Shown in pieces: positions 9,791-19,512 of a DNA stretch of 64,000 nucleotides; the first letter of the stretch is position 1; each line of letters opens with the position of its first letter. This DNA is from Psychromonas sp. MME1 (GTDB lineage: Bacteria; Pseudomonadota; Gammaproteobacteria; Enterobacterales; Psychromonadaceae), in assembly GCF_041080865.1 (NCBI RefSeq), contig NZ_CP160906.1, positions 1,240,001-1,304,000 of the forward strand, read 5' to 3'. A model generated the notes under the pieces. That model had not been told where the DNA came from. It made no database searches and saw only the letters and a list, made by a program, of their open reading frames with translations. A program made the position numbers and the translations under genes.

Positions 9791-10558
9791 TTATAACATT
9801 GCTGCATCAAGCGCCGATACTGGCATTTTAGTCGCACGAGCAACAAACTCTTGAGTACGTTTATGCTGAGGATGTTCAAATATTTGCTCCGGTGAACCTT
9901 GCTCTACAATATGCCCTCCTTCCATAAATATCACTCTATCTGCAACTTCTCTAGCAAATTGCATTTCATGGGTAACAACTATCATTGTCTGTTTTTGTTG
10001 CGCTAACGATTTCATTACAGCTAACACTTCGTCAACCCATTCAGGATCCAGTGCAGAGGTTGGCTCATCAAATAAAATAACCTCCCCTTTTGCGGCCATT
10101 GCACGTGCAATACCAACCCGTTGCTGTTGCCCGCCTGACAATTGCGAGGGATATTGGCCCATCTTTTCTGCTAATCCAACCTGCGTGAGTATTCTTTGCG
10201 CTTCTTTAAAGGCGCTCTCCTTAGGCTCTTTCCAGACAGTAATTAAGCTTTCTGCGACATTTTCTAATGCAGTTTTGTTGGCAAATAGAGAATAATTTTG
10301 AAAAACAAAACTACTCTGTTTACGCAGTTCAGTTATTTTTTTAGACGTGGCCTGAAGTGCATCAACTTTAACATTGGCAATTTCTATACTGCCAGTTGTC
10401 GGTGTTTCTAAATAATTTAAACAGCGTAATAGTGTTGATTTACCAGTTCCGGATGGACCAATAATGACGACTATCTCACCGAGCTTAATGGTAAAATCAA
10501 TCGAGTCTAAAACAATATTATCACCGAAGTGTTTGCTGAGATTGGTTACATTTATCAT
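9791..10558 (-). CDS. Amino-acid ABC transporter ATP-binding protein (cystine-type)
   Basis: Polar amino-acid ABC ATPase, 255 aa, cytoplasmic. The Walker A (GPSGTGKST, about residues 34-42), Q-loop (VFQNYSLF), signature LSGGQQQR, Walker B ([13 protein letters not shown]) and switch histidine (VVTHEM) are all present. It shares one base with the permease stop codon (stop/start overlap at 10558), so the two are translationally coupled. The sequence resembles the TcyN/YecC group of cystine importers, and cystine is the likeliest substrate. Other polar amino acids cannot be excluded. Confidence 0.88.
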   Translation of the reverse strand: MINVTNLSKHFGDNIVLDSIDFTIKLGEIVVIIGPSGTGKSTLLRCLNYLETPTTGSIEIANVKVDALQATSKKITELRKQSSFVFQNYSLFANKTALENVAESLITVWKEPKESAFKEAQRILTQVGLAEKMGQYPSQLSGGQQQRVGIARAMAAKGEVILFDEPTSALDPEWVDEVLAVMKSLAQQKQTMIVVTHEMQFAREVADRVIFMEGGHIVEQGSPEQIFEHPQHKRTQEFVARATKMPVSALDAAML

Positions 10559-11256
10559 TAATATGCCTTACTAAGACGTGTTTCAAGTAAATACTGGATA
10601 CGTGTAAAAAACATGACAACAGCCCAGTACACCAAGGCAACCGCTAAAAAGCTTTCGAAAAATTTAAAACTAGAAGCCGCCTCCATTTGTGCCTTTGCCA
10701 TTATTTCTGTCACGCCGAGTGTAAAAGCGAGGGAGGTGCTTTTTATCATATCAATAAAATAGTTCATCAATGAGGGGGTCGCAACGCGAGAGGCCTGTGG
10801 CAATATAATTCTTCGCATCGCTTGTAAACGCGTCATGCCTAAGCTTAAACACGCCTCCATTTGGCTTTTATCTATGCCCAGGATTGCTGCACGAATACTT
10901 TCCGCCATATAAGCTGAAAAATGTAACGATAGCCCTATTATTGCAGCGCTAAATGCATCCATACCAGAGAAAATAGGCATAAAATAAGGTAGACCGTAAT
11001 ACAGTAGAAAAAGTTGTACTAAGAGCGGTGTACCACGAAAAAAAGAGATATAAAGCGCACAGAGCTGATCTAACAATATTATCTTAAATACGCGGACGAT
11101 AGCAATCGCGACGGATATGATAAGTGCAAATAAAAATCCCCAAAGTGCCATTTCCATGGTGACACCAAGGTATTTAAGTAAGGTTGGAAGTAATTCCAGC
11201 ATGTATTCAAAATCTAATAAAATTTGCATTGAAAAGCTCATATTTCGCAACGACAA
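10558..11256 (-). CDS. Amino-acid ABC transporter permease (cystine-type)
   Basis: Inner-membrane permease of the HisM/TcyL family, 232 aa. It has about five hydrophobic segments. The EAA loop reads [21 protein letters not shown] near residues 130-150 and docks the ATPase. It lies between the binding-protein gene (upstream, past a hairpin at 11301-11331) and the ATPase gene (overlapping by one base). The first Met is taken; a second Met five residues on is also possible. Confidence 0.87.
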   Translation of the reverse strand: MSLRNMSFSMQILLDFEYMLELLPTLLKYLGVTMEMALWGFLFALIISVAIAIVRVFKIILLDQLCALYISFFRGTPLLVQLFLLYYGLPYFMPIFSGMDAFSAAIIGLSLHFSAYMAESIRAAILGIDKSQMEACLSLGMTRLQAMRRIILPQASRVATPSLMNYFIDMIKSTSLAFTLGVTEIMAKAQMEAASSFKFFESFLAVALVYWAVVMFFTRIQYLLETRLSKAY

Positions 11257-11295
11257 CCTACTGATGAATTGATTGTGATGCGTTAATGTAAATTA

Positions 11296-11331
11296 GAAAA
11301 ATAGCCCCTTAATCTCATATTAAGGGGCTAT
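11296..11331 (-). terminator. Intercistronic terminator/attenuator after the binding-protein gene
   Basis: A perfect 13-bp stem (11301-11313 with 11319-11331) has a 5-base loop. On the minus strand it is followed by TTTTCTAATTT. It lies 29 bases beyond the binding-protein stop and 45 bases before the permease start. This arrangement usually gives partial termination and so more binding protein than membrane components. Confidence 0.8.
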
Positions 11332-11359
11332 AGAACAAGGTTTATCGTTACTTAATAAC

Positions 11360-12118
11360 TTATTGGGTAATGTCAGCGCCAAACCACTGTATAGATATCT
11401 TGGACAAACTACCATCTGCTTGCATACTTGCTAATGCGGCATTAACTTTCTCTTTAATAATAGTTTGCGTTGCAGACTTGACAAATGGCATCGCATTTTC
11501 AAAGGTATCGAAAGGTTGGCCAGCCAATTGTAAAGGCAAACCCGATTTTTTGATAAGTTGAACCGATGATAAACAATCCATCACAAAGGCATCCGTTCGA
11601 CCTAACACCACATCCTGCTCAAAACCTGAATCATAGGTGATTATATTGATTTGCTCAGCGATATCTAATCCACGTAATAACTCTTCAAAATTACTGCCTA
11701 GATTAACAGCGACTTTTTTTCCTTTAAGATCATTGACAGATTGAATATCGCTACGCCCTTTTTTAACGACGACTTGAGCACCATCGACGACATAAGGTGT
11801 AGAAAATTGGTATTTTTCAAGTCTTGCAGGGGTAATGGTCACTTGATTAGAAATCGTGTCGATATGTCCAGCTTCTAGCATACCAAAAAGACCGGAAAAA
11901 CTGGCGGTGACAAATTCAACGTTATAGTCGGCACGCTTAGCAATTTCATTCCAGACATCGACTTCAAAACCTTGTAATTTGTCATTTTTTGAAAATGTAA
12001 ATGGGAAATAACGGCCAGACATACCCACCTTAACGGTTTCCTTGGCAAATGCAGGTGCGGTTACCATTGTTGATATTGCCACAATTGTAGCTGCTAATAT
12101 TTTAACGTATTTTTTCAT
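11360..12118 (-). CDS. Amino-acid ABC transporter substrate-binding protein
   Basis: Periplasmic binding protein of the SBP_bac_3 family, about 252 aa. The signal peptide (MKKYVKILAATIVAISTMV to APAFA-K) supports the start at 12118 rather than an upstream in-frame ATG at 12163, which would place 15 extra residues before the signal. Family motifs include GFEVDVWNEIAKRA, the NQVTIT segment and DLKGKKVAVNLGSNFEE. The C-terminus IQWFGADIT is like E. coli TcyJ (FliY), so L-cystine is the most likely ligand (inference). It is the first gene of a three-gene importer operon. Confidence 0.85.
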   Translation of the reverse strand: MKKYVKILAATIVAISTMVTAPAFAKETVKVGMSGRYFPFTFSKNDKLQGFEVDVWNEIAKRADYNVEFVTASFSGLFGMLEAGHIDTISNQVTITPARLEKYQFSTPYVVDGAQVVVKKGRSDIQSVNDLKGKKVAVNLGSNFEELLRGLDIAEQINIITYDSGFEQDVVLGRTDAFVMDCLSSVQLIKKSGLPLQLAGQPFDTFENAMPFVKSATQTIIKEKVNAALASMQADGSLSKISIQWFGADITQ

Positions 12119-12423
12119 TATTTTTCCACTGAGGTTAATATTTTGCGTTATACAAATTCTCAAATTATCTATTCATTATTCCATGGTTGCTAGGGGCTAT
12201 AGTCCATTTAAGATACAAGCTGAATAGGTCTATTTAACTAAAATAATAAATCAACATCAGGACAATATTCGCGCTATGAATAAAGATTTATTATGCACGA
12301 ATAGTAATAGATACAAGCAGATGGTTGCAATTAGAATTAGCACTAAAATGCAGATAAATTAGCATTGCTTATAACAAAAAGTAATAACAGTGCTAACTAT
12401 CTATGAATAATATGTAAGAAAAT
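12119..12423. other. 305-bp intergenic region upstream of the amino-acid importer
   Basis: AT-rich gap between the start of the importer operon and the end of ubiT, both on the minus strand. It presumably holds the importer promoter. A weak 8-bp inverted repeat (TTAGCACT near 12337 and AGTGCTAA near 12386) is the only structure I see. No convincing operator was found. Confidence 0.5.
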
Positions 12424-12954
12424 TTACGCGAGACCATGCGCCAATGCTACCTTTGGATCAATTAATCCCTGCTGAACAAAAGTAGATAAATGAATTAATG
12501 CCTTTTTAGCAAGCGGAGGTAGATTATCAAAATCGATATTATCCAGTAAATTTTTTACTTCCAGACCAAGTTCAGTATCCCCTTGAATAGACAAATGTCG
12601 CTGGAAAAACAACGTGTCTGGATCTTCTTTACGTCCGGCAATTAATATCAATTGGTTGATATCCGCACTGAAACTCACGTCTTCACTGACTTGCTTTTCT
12701 GCAATTATTAATCTGTTTTGTGCAAAACTTAAATACCAGGAAAGTTGTAAATCAGTCACTTCTACTTTCAGCCATTTATCTTCTAAAAAGTCTAGATCAC
12801 CATCTTCTATTGCTTCAGCAAAAATCGAATCTAATAAAGAGGAAAGTAATTTCTTCTGAATAACAAAGGGGACAAAAGATGCTGGCAATGCGAGAGCCTT
12901 GGGCGTATTCATGACCAACTGATGTTGCAAATTTGTGATAATTGATTTAAGCAT
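12424..12954 (-). CDS. ubiT: Anaerobic ubiquinone biosynthesis accessory factor UbiT (SCP2 domain)
   Basis: SCP2-domain protein of 176 aa (formerly YhbT). In E. coli UbiT is a lipid-binding accessory factor needed, with UbiU and UbiV, for oxygen-independent ubiquinone synthesis. The N-terminal segment, a conserved ALPASFVPFVIQKKLL-like helix, precedes the SCP2 fold, which contains the typical FFQRHLSIQGDTELGLEVKNLLD stretch (residues about 118-140). It is divergent from ubiU across a 172-bp gap, the same arrangement as in E. coli. A candidate FNR box lies in that gap. Confidence 0.9.
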   Translation of the reverse strand: MLKSIITNLQHQLVMNTPKALALPASFVPFVIQKKLLSSLLDSIFAEAIEDGDLDFLEDKWLKVEVTDLQLSWYLSFAQNRLIIAEKQVSEDVSFSADINQLILIAGRKEDPDTLFFQRHLSIQGDTELGLEVKNLLDNIDFDNLPPLAKKALIHLSTFVQQGLIDPKVALAHGLA

Positions 12955-13008
12955 AAATATCTCTTTATTAAATGATTACTTATTTTAATGAAAGACTCAC
13001 TTATTATA

Positions 13009-13022
13009 TTGGTTCAAATCAA
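13009..13022 (+). promoter_or_regulatory. Candidate FNR box between ubiT and ubiUV
   Basis: TTGGTTCAAATCAA matches the FNR consensus TTGAT-N4-ATCAA at 9 of 10 positions. A TATAAT-like -10 lies at 13039-13044 towards ubiU, which puts the box centre near -35/-36. Class II activation would ideally be near -41. E. coli ubiUV is FNR-activated (known); regulation here is inferred. Confidence 0.5.
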
Positions 13023-13126
13023 ATTTTACATATATTCATATAATATCTTATCAACCCTGCCCTATATCAATAAAAATAAATGTCAGTTTCTTACAATTCA
13101 TCTACTTTATTTAGTTAGGAAATGTA

Positions 13127-14122
13127 ATGGAACTCCTTTGCCCTGCAGGTAGTTTACCTGCCTTAAAAACAGCCATTGATTGTGGTGCAGATGCTGTTTA
13201 TATAGGTTTAAAAGATGATACAAACGCGAGACATTTTGCCGGTTTAAATTTTAATGATAAAAAACTCATTAAAGGGGCACAATACGTTGCAGACCATAAT
13301 AAACACCTGCATGTTGCCATTAATACCTTTGCTCATCCCGGTGGGGAAAAACGCTGGCAACACGCGGTAGACAAATGCGTTGATTTAGGTGCAAATGCAG
13401 CAATCATTGCTGATATTGCAACGCTAGATTATGCCGCCAATAAATATCCACAACTTGACCTACATTTGTCAGTGCAAGCATCGGCAACCAATAGTGCTGC
13501 AATCGCGTTCTATAAAGATAATTTTAATATAAAACGAGTTGTTCTTCCTCGCGTGCTCTCCATTGGACAAGTTAAACAGTTATCACGAAATACGGATGTA
13601 CCGCTGGAAGTCTTTGCCTTTGGCAGTTTATGTATTATGGCAGAAGGACGTTGCTATTTATCTTCATATTTTACAGGGGAGTCCCCCAATACCGTCGGCG
13701 CCTGTTCACCAGCAAAATATGTTCGTTGGACAGAAACAGAGCAAGGTCTGGAATCAAGGCTCAATAATATTTTAATTGATCGCTATCAAGCTGGAGAAAA
13801 AGCGGGTTACCCGACCTTATGTAAAGGTCGATTTACTGTTTCTGATAATAATTATCACACGCTTGAAGAGCCTACAAGCTTAAATACGTTAGCTATGTTA
13901 CCTGAGTTAATGCAGGCAAATATCTGCTCAGTAAAAATAGAAGGACGACAACGCAGCCCTGCCTATGTTGAGCAAATTACCCGAGTATGGCGCCAAGCAA
14001 TAGACACCTATAAAGCAGCCCCAGACAGTTACCAAGTCAAAGATAGTTGGAATTCAATACTTGCCAATGTTTCTGAAGGCAGCCAAACCACGCTTGGTGC
14101 ATATCATCGTAACTGGCAATAA
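13127..14122 (+). CDS. ubiU: Oxygen-independent ubiquinone hydroxylation protein UbiU
   Basis: U32 peptidase-family protein, 331 aa, partner of UbiV in anaerobic ring hydroxylation of the ubiquinone precursor. The start MELLCPAGSLPALKTAI is typical. Four cysteines expected to bind a 4Fe-4S cluster are present: the pair in LCIMAEGRC, one in GACSPAKY, and one in TLCKGRF. The KIEGRQRSPAYVEQIT stretch is also conserved. It forms an operon with ubiV (16-base gap) and is divergent from ubiT. TAGGAAATGTA precedes the ATG. Confidence 0.94.
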   Translation: MELLCPAGSLPALKTAIDCGADAVYIGLKDDTNARHFAGLNFNDKKLIKGAQYVADHNKHLHVAINTFAHPGGEKRWQHAVDKCVDLGANAAIIADIATLDYAANKYPQLDLHLSVQASATNSAAIAFYKDNFNIKRVVLPRVLSIGQVKQLSRNTDVPLEVFAFGSLCIMAEGRCYLSSYFTGESPNTVGACSPAKYVRWTETEQGLESRLNNILIDRYQAGEKAGYPTLCKGRFTVSDNNYHTLEEPTSLNTLAMLPELMQANICSVKIEGRQRSPAYVEQITRVWRQAIDTYKAAPDSYQVKDSWNSILANVSEGSQTTLGAYHRNWQ

Positions 14123-14138
14123 CATTTAAGGAAATAGC

Positions 14139-15017
14139 GTGAAATTAGCTTTAGGTCCAGTACTCTATTACTGGGAAAAAAAAACATTGGAAGATTACTA
14201 TCAGCAAATCATTAAAAGTGAAGCTGATATTATTTATTTAGGTGAAACGGTTTGCAGTAAAAGAAGAGAATTAAAAACACGTGAATGGATAGAGCTTGCT
14301 AAAGAGTTAGCAAATTCAGGTAAAGAGATCGTTTTATCCACAATGGCTTTATTAGAAGCCCCGTCTGAAATTAAAATCCTGCGCCAATTATGTGAAAATG
14401 GTCTGTTTAAAGTGGAAGCAAATGATTTGGGAGCCATTAATATTCTTAGCGAACAGAAAGTTCCTTTCGTGTGCGGCCCTGCAATAAATTGTTATAACGC
14501 TGGTACCATTAAACTCTTTGTTAATAAAGGAATGCAACGTTGGGTTATGCCAGTAGAACTATCACGGGACTGGTTAATGAATATTACTAACGATTGCCAT
14601 GCACTAGGTATTCGTGATCAGTTTGAAGTCGAAGTGTTTTCCCATGGTCACCTTCCTTTGGCCTATTCTGCGCGCTGTTTCACGGCTCGTTCTGAAAACA
14701 AAGGCAAAGACGAATGTGAATTGTGTTGCATAAAATATCCCCAAGGGCGCATAGTTACCACGCAAGAAGAACAGCAAATATTCGTATTAAATGGCATTCA
14801 AACACAATCAGGCTACTGCTATAACTTAATCAACGATTTACCTTCAATGGAAGGTTTAGTAGATATTGTACGCATAAGTCCATCCAGTGACGATAGCTTA
14901 CCCGTTTTACAAAACTACAGTGCAATGCTTAATGGTAATGGGAAAAACGTTAAATTAAAGGCGACTGAGTGTAATGGGTTTTGGCATAATATCGCTGGAT
15001 TAGAGAACGTTATCTAA
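14139..15017 (+). CDS. ubiV: Oxygen-independent ubiquinone hydroxylation protein UbiV
   Basis: U32-family partner of UbiU, 292 aa. The cluster cysteines are visible: one in GETVCSKRRE (about residue 39), one in SARCFTAR and two in DECELCCIKYP. The complex with UbiU is thought to carry out O2-independent hydroxylations and is expressed under low oxygen. The start codon is GTG or ATG-like at 14139 (AAGGAAATAGC upstream, then GTGAAATTAGC), so GTG is used. The gene is followed by a 240-bp gap holding a repeat-like segment. Confidence 0.93.
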   Translation: MKLALGPVLYYWEKKTLEDYYQQIIKSEADIIYLGETVCSKRRELKTREWIELAKELANSGKEIVLSTMALLEAPSEIKILRQLCENGLFKVEANDLGAINILSEQKVPFVCGPAINCYNAGTIKLFVNKGMQRWVMPVELSRDWLMNITNDCHALGIRDQFEVEVFSHGHLPLAYSARCFTARSENKGKDECELCCIKYPQGRIVTTQEEQQIFVLNGIQTQSGYCYNLINDLPSMEGLVDIVRISPSSDDSLPVLQNYSAMLNGNGKNVKLKATECNGFWHNIAGLENVI

Positions 15018-15023
15018 CAAAGT

Positions 15024-15095
15024 ATCCCATGTGACTTCAAGATGCTTTATCTGCTACCAGCTCAGATAGATGCACAAGGGGTAGCATGGGTATAG
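15024..15095. repeat. Repeat-like imperfect palindrome downstream of ubiV
   Basis: The stretch begins ATCCCATG and ends GCATGGGTAT, giving roughly complementary ends. Inside is a second pairing between TTATCTG and CAGATAG. The string GACTTCAAGATG is echoed in the gap near 50270 and, inverted, at 9250. It may be a dispersed intergenic repeat, but the evidence is weak. Confidence 0.3.
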
Positions 15096-15257
15096 AAAGG
15101 GTCAACACGGAAGGATATTCTCAGCTAATGCGTAATAAGTGAAAATTCACGCTATTTTATTGCCTATTTAGAAAGAAGTTATTGATTAATCGCGTCCCTC
15201 ATAATATCTTACTAAAACAAGATATTAATCACACTCAGGGTAAAAAAGGATCAGTAC

Positions 15258-15896
15258 ATGAAAAAAATATGTTTAATTATGGCATTAGTCTCAACGCCTT
15301 TCCTACATGCTGGAGAGTTGGTGAGCACAAATGGCGTTGAAATCCTTGCTGTAGATGGTAAAAAAGTTAAACAACACCTATTCAGTTCAGATAAATTAGA
15401 GGTTGATGATGGACCACATCAAGTCGCCGTCATGTACAAAGGGCAATTTAAAAACTCGGATATAATCAGTAGTAAAATTCATATCTTTGATATCGACACA
15501 CAGGGAGATACTGAAATTAGTATTAAACGTTTTGGCAATTCAATGCAGGCAAAAAATGCAATTAATAAAGGCATTGAGTGGATTGTAAAAAACGATGAGA
15601 AAACTACCATGGTTACTAATAGTGACATTATTTCCGGAGAAGGATTATTCCCAAATAGTAATGTTGAGAAATTAATCAGCGACTATAATCAACAGCACAA
15701 CATTACAGTACAAACAGAGGCAGCTCCAGCAACTCTAGCAATGCCAGCAGCAACTGTACCAGCATTAACAACAACGACCGCAACGACAACTATCAATACT
15801 TCTAATACGGCACTATTAATAGAAACATATCAGAAAGCGAGCAAACAAGAGCAAAAAGCATTCAGAATGTGGTTGTTAGAACAAGACATGAAATAA
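15258..15896 (+). CDS. YccT/CsgI-like DUF2057 family protein
   Basis: Exported protein of 212 aa with an 18-residue signal peptide (MKKICLIMALVSTPFLHA). Residues about 20-115 match the DUF2057 pattern: LVSTNGVEILAVDGKKV, a DDGPHQVAVMYKG core and a later segment on gene products that ride in the periplasm. E. coli YccT (CsgI) is a periplasmic inhibitor of curli formation, but no curli genes are here, so that role should not be transferred. Residues about 155-180 form a Thr/Ala-rich linker before a short C-terminal helix. Confidence 0.75.
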   Translation: MKKICLIMALVSTPFLHAGELVSTNGVEILAVDGKKVKQHLFSSDKLEVDDGPHQVAVMYKGQFKNSDIISSKIHIFDIDTQGDTEISIKRFGNSMQAKNAINKGIEWIVKNDEKTTMVTNSDIISGEGLFPNSNVEKLISDYNQQHNITVQTEAAPATLAMPAATVPALTTTTATTTINTSNTALLIETYQKASKQEQKAFRMWLLEQDMK

Positions 15897-15903
15897 AATT
15901 CAA

Positions 15904-15936
15904 CTTGGTGTAGTAATTAATAATTACTACACCAAG
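15904..15936 (+). terminator. Hairpin after the DUF2057 gene
   Basis: CTTGGTGTAGTAATTA (15904-15919) is the exact reverse complement of 15921-15936, giving a stem of about 13 bp with a small loop. It starts 8 bases after the stop. No T-tract follows on the + strand, so it is an imperfect terminator or an mRNA-stabilising hairpin. Confidence 0.5.
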
Positions 15937-16351
15937 CCCCCGTTGCTTCAAATCCTACAAATATTTTCAGGCTATTCCCACAACAAAGACAATTAATACG
16001 TGACAAACTGAATAAAACAAGTTAATTTACACTAAAAATTAAGTTGAATGTATTTGTTTGTAATAACAGTATTACCTTTTGTTACGTAACTTTGACGTAT
16101 TTATTTGACTTAACCAAACGAATTATAGATTATAAATCAGTATTTTAAATACCCCTGTATTTATTGGGCTTGTCCTGATTTTTTGTACGGAAGTGATAAT
16201 TTGTATAAGTTGATCTATATTAAACTATTGATTAAATTTATACGGTATTTTATCGCTACGAAATATGTTTTTAAAATCCTTGTTACATCTGTTTGATTTA
16301 TTAAACAGTGTAATTCCATAACCTAAACTTATCGTAAATTAAGGTGTTATT
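15937..16351 (+). promoter_or_regulatory. Long leader/promoter region of ptsH
   Basis: A 415-bp AT-rich gap lies before ptsH. One sigma70-like promoter is TTGACT (16105-16110), a 17-base spacer, then GATTAT (16128-16133). A perfect 10-bp palindrome GTTACGTAAC at 16081-16090 lies just upstream and could be an operator. I see no clear CRP consensus. Long multi-promoter ptsH leaders are known in enterobacteria; here the details are inferred. Confidence 0.4.
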
Positions 16352-16609
16352 ATGTACCAAAAAACAGTAACTATTACGGCTCCAAACGGCCTTCATACTC
16401 GTCCTGCTGCTCAATTTGTTAAAGAAGCAAAATCTTTTGCCTCTGATATTACTGTTGAAGTAGGTGATAAGTCTGCAAGCGCTAAAAGTCTCTTTAAATT
16501 ACAAACATTAGGCCTAACTCAAGGTACATCCGTAAACATCAAAGCTGAAGGCGCTGATGAACAAAAAGCAGTAGATACGTTAGTTGAATTAATGGCTACA
16601 CTTGTATAG
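16352..16609 (+). CDS. ptsH: Phosphocarrier protein HPr
   Basis: HPr of 85 aa, the small cytoplasmic phosphocarrier of the PTS. The phosphorylated histidine lies in [10 protein letters not shown] (His15), and the family motif [14 protein letters not shown] is present. HPr takes phosphate from EI and passes it to sugar-specific EIIA domains, including EIIA-Glc encoded two genes on. It is first in the ptsH-ptsI-crr operon. Confidence 0.97.
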   Translation: MYQKTVTITAPNGLHTRPAAQFVKEAKSFASDITVEVGDKSASAKSLFKLQTLGLTQGTSVNIKAEGADEQKAVDTLVELMATLV

Positions 16610-16668
16610 TTATCAATATAGCTACTTCGATCTCCGTTAGTATTTATTAGTATTTTATAGGATTAATT

Positions 16669-18390
16669 ATGATATCAGGTATTCTTGCATCTCCAGGCAT
16701 AACCTTTGCCAAAGCTTTGTTATTACAGGAAGATGAAATTTCAATCAACAACAGTAAAGTTCAAGATGTTGATAAAGAAATTGCTCGCTTCTTAGCTGGA
16801 CGTGAAAAAGCGTCAGCTCAGCTCACTATCATCAAACAAAAAGCGTTGGAAACCTTTGGTGAAGAGAAAGAAGCTATCTTCGAAGGGCATATTATGCTTT
16901 TAGAAGATGAAGAGTTAGAAGATGATATTGTTGATTTTATAAAATCTAAAAAATGTACAGCTGACTTTGCTATTCATAAGATAGTTGAAGAAAATGCAAC
17001 GATGCTACAAGAGCTAGAAGATCCGTACCTGCGTGAACGTGCTTCCGATTTTCGTGATATTGGAAGCCGTTTACTTAAAAACGTATTAGGTATTGAAATT
17101 GTTAACTTAAGCAACATTGCTGATGAAGTTGTTCTTATTGCTAACGATTTGACCCCTTCTGAGACGGCCCAAATTAACCTTGATAAAGTGCTTGGTTTTA
17201 TTACTGATATTGGTGGTAGAACGTCGCATACTTCGATCATGGCTCGCTCTCTCGAAATACCTGCAATCGTCGGTACAAATGATATCACTAAACGTGTTAA
17301 CAACGGTGATATGATTGTGCTAGATGCGATTAATAATAAAATTATTATTAATCCAACTGAAGCCGAGCTTAAAGAAGCTGAAAAAATCAAAGCTGTCTTT
17401 TTGGCAGAAAAAGCGGAATTAGCTAAATTAAAAGATTTACCTGCTACAACACTTGATGGGCATCAAGTAGAAGTTTGTGCAAATATAGGCACAGTAAAAG
17501 ATACTGATGGCGCTAAACGCAATGGCGCTGAAGGTGTTGGACTTTATCGTACTGAATTTCTATTTATGGATAGAGACCAATTACCGACCGAAGACGAGCA
17601 ATTTGTTGCCTATAAAGATGTGGTAGAGTCGTTAGAAGGTAAAGCTTGTATTATCCGTACTATGGATATCGGTGGCGATAAAGATCTGCCTTACCTAGAC
17701 TTACCAACGGAAATGAATCCTTTCTTAGGCTGGCGTGCAATTCGTATCTGTTTCGACCGTCCTGAAATAATGAACCCGCAACTACGTGCATTATTAAGAG
17801 CATCTGCATTTGGTAAAATCCGAATCATGTTCCCAATGATTATCGCAGTAGAAGAGATCCGCAAGCTCAAAGATATTCTTAACGTACTTAAAGCGGAACT
17901 AACAGCAGAAAATAAAGCATTCGATGAAAATATTGAAATTGGTGTGATGATTGAAACACCTGCTGCAGCAGCTATCGCTCACCATTTAATTAAAGAAGTT
18001 GAGTTTTTCAGTATCGGAACAAATGACTTAACCCAATATACCCTAGCGGTTGACCGTGGTAATGAGCTTATCTCTGACTTATATAATCCACTTAGCCCTT
18101 CTGTGCTAACTATCATTAAAACCGTTATCGATGCTTCTCATGGCGCAGGTAAATGGACGGGCATGTGTGGTGAGTTAGCTGGTGATGAGCGTGCGACCTT
18201 ACTACTACTGGGTATGGGACTTGATGAATTCTCGATGAGCGCGATTTCTATACCAACGGTTAAAAAAATCATTCGCAATACCAATTTCGCTGACGTAAAA
18301 GCGCTGGCAGATAAAGCATTGTCATTGGCTACAGCGGCTGAAATTGAAGCCTTAGTTAATGATTTCAATCAAACTAATGGTATTATTTAA
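16669..18390 (+). CDS. ptsI: Phosphoenolpyruvate-protein phosphotransferase (PTS enzyme I)
   Basis: Enzyme I, 573 aa (E. coli 575). It autophosphorylates with PEP and transfers phosphate to HPr. Visible motifs are the active histidine in [12 protein letters not shown] (about residue 189), the PEP-binding segment [15 protein letters not shown], the [14 protein letters not shown] and [10 protein letters not shown] blocks, and the catalytic cysteine in GMCGELAGD (about 502). It lies 59 bases after ptsH and 79 bases before crr. Confidence 0.97.
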   Translation: MISGILASPGITFAKALLLQEDEISINNSKVQDVDKEIARFLAGREKASAQLTIIKQKALETFGEEKEAIFEGHIMLLEDEELEDDIVDFIKSKKCTADFAIHKIVEENATMLQELEDPYLRERASDFRDIGSRLLKNVLGIEIVNLSNIADEVVLIANDLTPSETAQINLDKVLGFITDIGGRTSHTSIMARSLEIPAIVGTNDITKRVNNGDMIVLDAINNKIIINPTEAELKEAEKIKAVFLAEKAELAKLKDLPATTLDGHQVEVCANIGTVKDTDGAKRNGAEGVGLYRTEFLFMDRDQLPTEDEQFVAYKDVVESLEGKACIIRTMDIGGDKDLPYLDLPTEMNPFLGWRAIRICFDRPEIMNPQLRALLRASAFGKIRIMFPMIIAVEEIRKLKDILNVLKAELTAENKAFDENIEIGVMIETPAAAAIAHHLIKEVEFFSIGTNDLTQYTLAVDRGNELISDLYNPLSPSVLTIIKTVIDASHGAGKWTGMCGELAGDERATLLLLGMGLDEFSMSAISIPTVKKIIRNTNFADVKALADKALSLATAAEIEALVNDFNQTNGII

Positions 18391-18469
18391 TTTTATAAGC
18401 AAAGGTTAATTGTCTGATTTAGTTACCTTTGCTATTATCTATTTATTATTAATCATTTGGAGTTAAATC

Positions 18470-18979
18470 ATGGGTTTTTTCAATTCACTAAAAAAAGCCG
18501 TATCAGGTAGCGCACCTGTAGAAAATACTATTGATATCATTGCACCACTATCTGGTGAAATTGTTGCAATAGAAGATGTGCCAGATGTTGTTTTTGCAGA
18601 AAAAATTGTTGGTGATGGTATAGCAATTCGCCCAACAGGCAATAAAATGGTCGCACCTTGTGATGGTGAGATTGGTAAAATATTCGAAACTAACCATGCA
18701 TTCTCTTTAGAGTCTGATACGGGCATCGAATTATTTGTTCACTTTGGTATCGATACCGTTGAACTTAAAGGTCAAGGCTTCACTCGTGTAGCGCAAGAAG
18801 GCCAAAAAGTTAAAATGGGTGACACTATCATCGAGTTTGATTTAGAGTTTTTACAAGAAAAAGCAAAATCGATATTAACGCCTGTGGTTATTTCAAACAT
18901 GGACGAAATTAAAGAATTGAAAAAAATGTCAGGTACAGTTGTTGTTGCATCTGATCCGGTTCTTAAAATTATTAAATAA
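18470..18979 (+). CDS. crr: PTS glucose-specific EIIA component
   Basis: EIIA-Glc, 169 aa. The phosphorylated histidine is in ELFVHFGID (about His91) and the supporting histidine in ETNHAFSL. The protein passes phosphate from HPr to glucose-type EIIBC. Its phosphorylation state controls adenylate cyclase and inducer exclusion in related bacteria. The N-terminal [11 protein letters not shown] amphipathic helix is conserved. It ends the pts operon, followed by a terminator at 19005-19032. Confidence 0.97.
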   Translation: MGFFNSLKKAVSGSAPVENTIDIIAPLSGEIVAIEDVPDVVFAEKIVGDGIAIRPTGNKMVAPCDGEIGKIFETNHAFSLESDTGIELFVHFGIDTVELKGQGFTRVAQEGQKVKMGDTIIEFDLEFLQEKAKSILTPVVISNMDEIKELKKMSGTVVVASDPVLKIIK

Positions 18980-19004
18980 TATTTACACCAATAATTATAT
19001 TATA

Positions 19005-19032
19005 GAGTCGCTTAGGCGACTCTTATTTTTTC
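19005..19032 (+). terminator. Rho-independent terminator of the pts operon
   Basis: GAGTCGC (19005-19011) pairs with GCGACTC (19016-19022) across a TTAG loop. TTATTTTTT follows. It lies 26 bases after the crr stop. Confidence 0.9.
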
Positions 19033-19152
19033 CCCTACTCTCATTAATTTTTGCTTTTTCATTCATCACCTTTTTACTGTAATTACTTTACTTGCTGCTG
19101 CTATTCTTTTTATTACTTGTTACAATCATTTCATTTTACAGAAGAATCAGTT

Positions 19153-19503
19153 ATGGCTACCACACTTTTTGGCATCGTTAATTGCGATTCAATAAAAAAA
19201 ACACAAAAATGGCTTTTACAGAATAATGTTTCATATCAATTTCATGACTACCGTAAAAATGGATTAAGTAAAACGTTACTTGAGAATATACTACAGCACA
19301 TTAATTGGTCTGAATTATTAAACAAACGCAGTACCAGCTATAGAAATCTAAGTGAGCAACAAAAAGAATCGATTAATGAAGATACAATCATCGATTTGTT
19401 TATTGAATTCCCAACATTAATTAAACGCCCATTACTTGTTCATAAAAATAAATACCTTGTAGGTTTCAATATTAATGCCTATGAAAATCTCTTTTCAAAA
19501 TAA
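19153..19503 (+). CDS. yffB: ArsC/Spx-family reductase-like protein YffB
   Basis: ArsC-family thioredoxin-fold protein of 116 aa. The start at ATG 19153 gives the standard beginning TTLFGIVNCDSIKKTQKWL; an in-frame upstream ATG at 19051 would add an unrelated hydrophobic 34 residues. Only one cysteine is present in the NCDSIKK active-site loop, as in YffB. The block LIKRPLLVHKNKYLVGF is typical. YffB next to dapE (9-base gap) is conserved in gammaproteobacteria. Its biochemical role is not settled; a glutathione-dependent thiol reductase is suggested for the family. Confidence 0.88.
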   Translation: MATTLFGIVNCDSIKKTQKWLLQNNVSYQFHDYRKNGLSKTLLENILQHINWSELLNKRSTSYRNLSEQQKESINEDTIIDLFIEFPTLIKRPLLVHKNKYLVGFNINAYENLFSK

Positions 19504-19512
19504 GGAAATATC

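Noticed and set aside
16081-16090. GTTACGTAAC as a CRP or Cra site upstream of ptsH
   Set aside because: It is a perfect palindrome but matches neither the TGTGA-N6-TCACA nor the Cra consensus. Kept only as an unnamed possible operator.
16974-17390. 138-codon open frame antisense to ptsI
   Set aside because: ptsI is unmistakable on the other strand and this peptide resembles no family.
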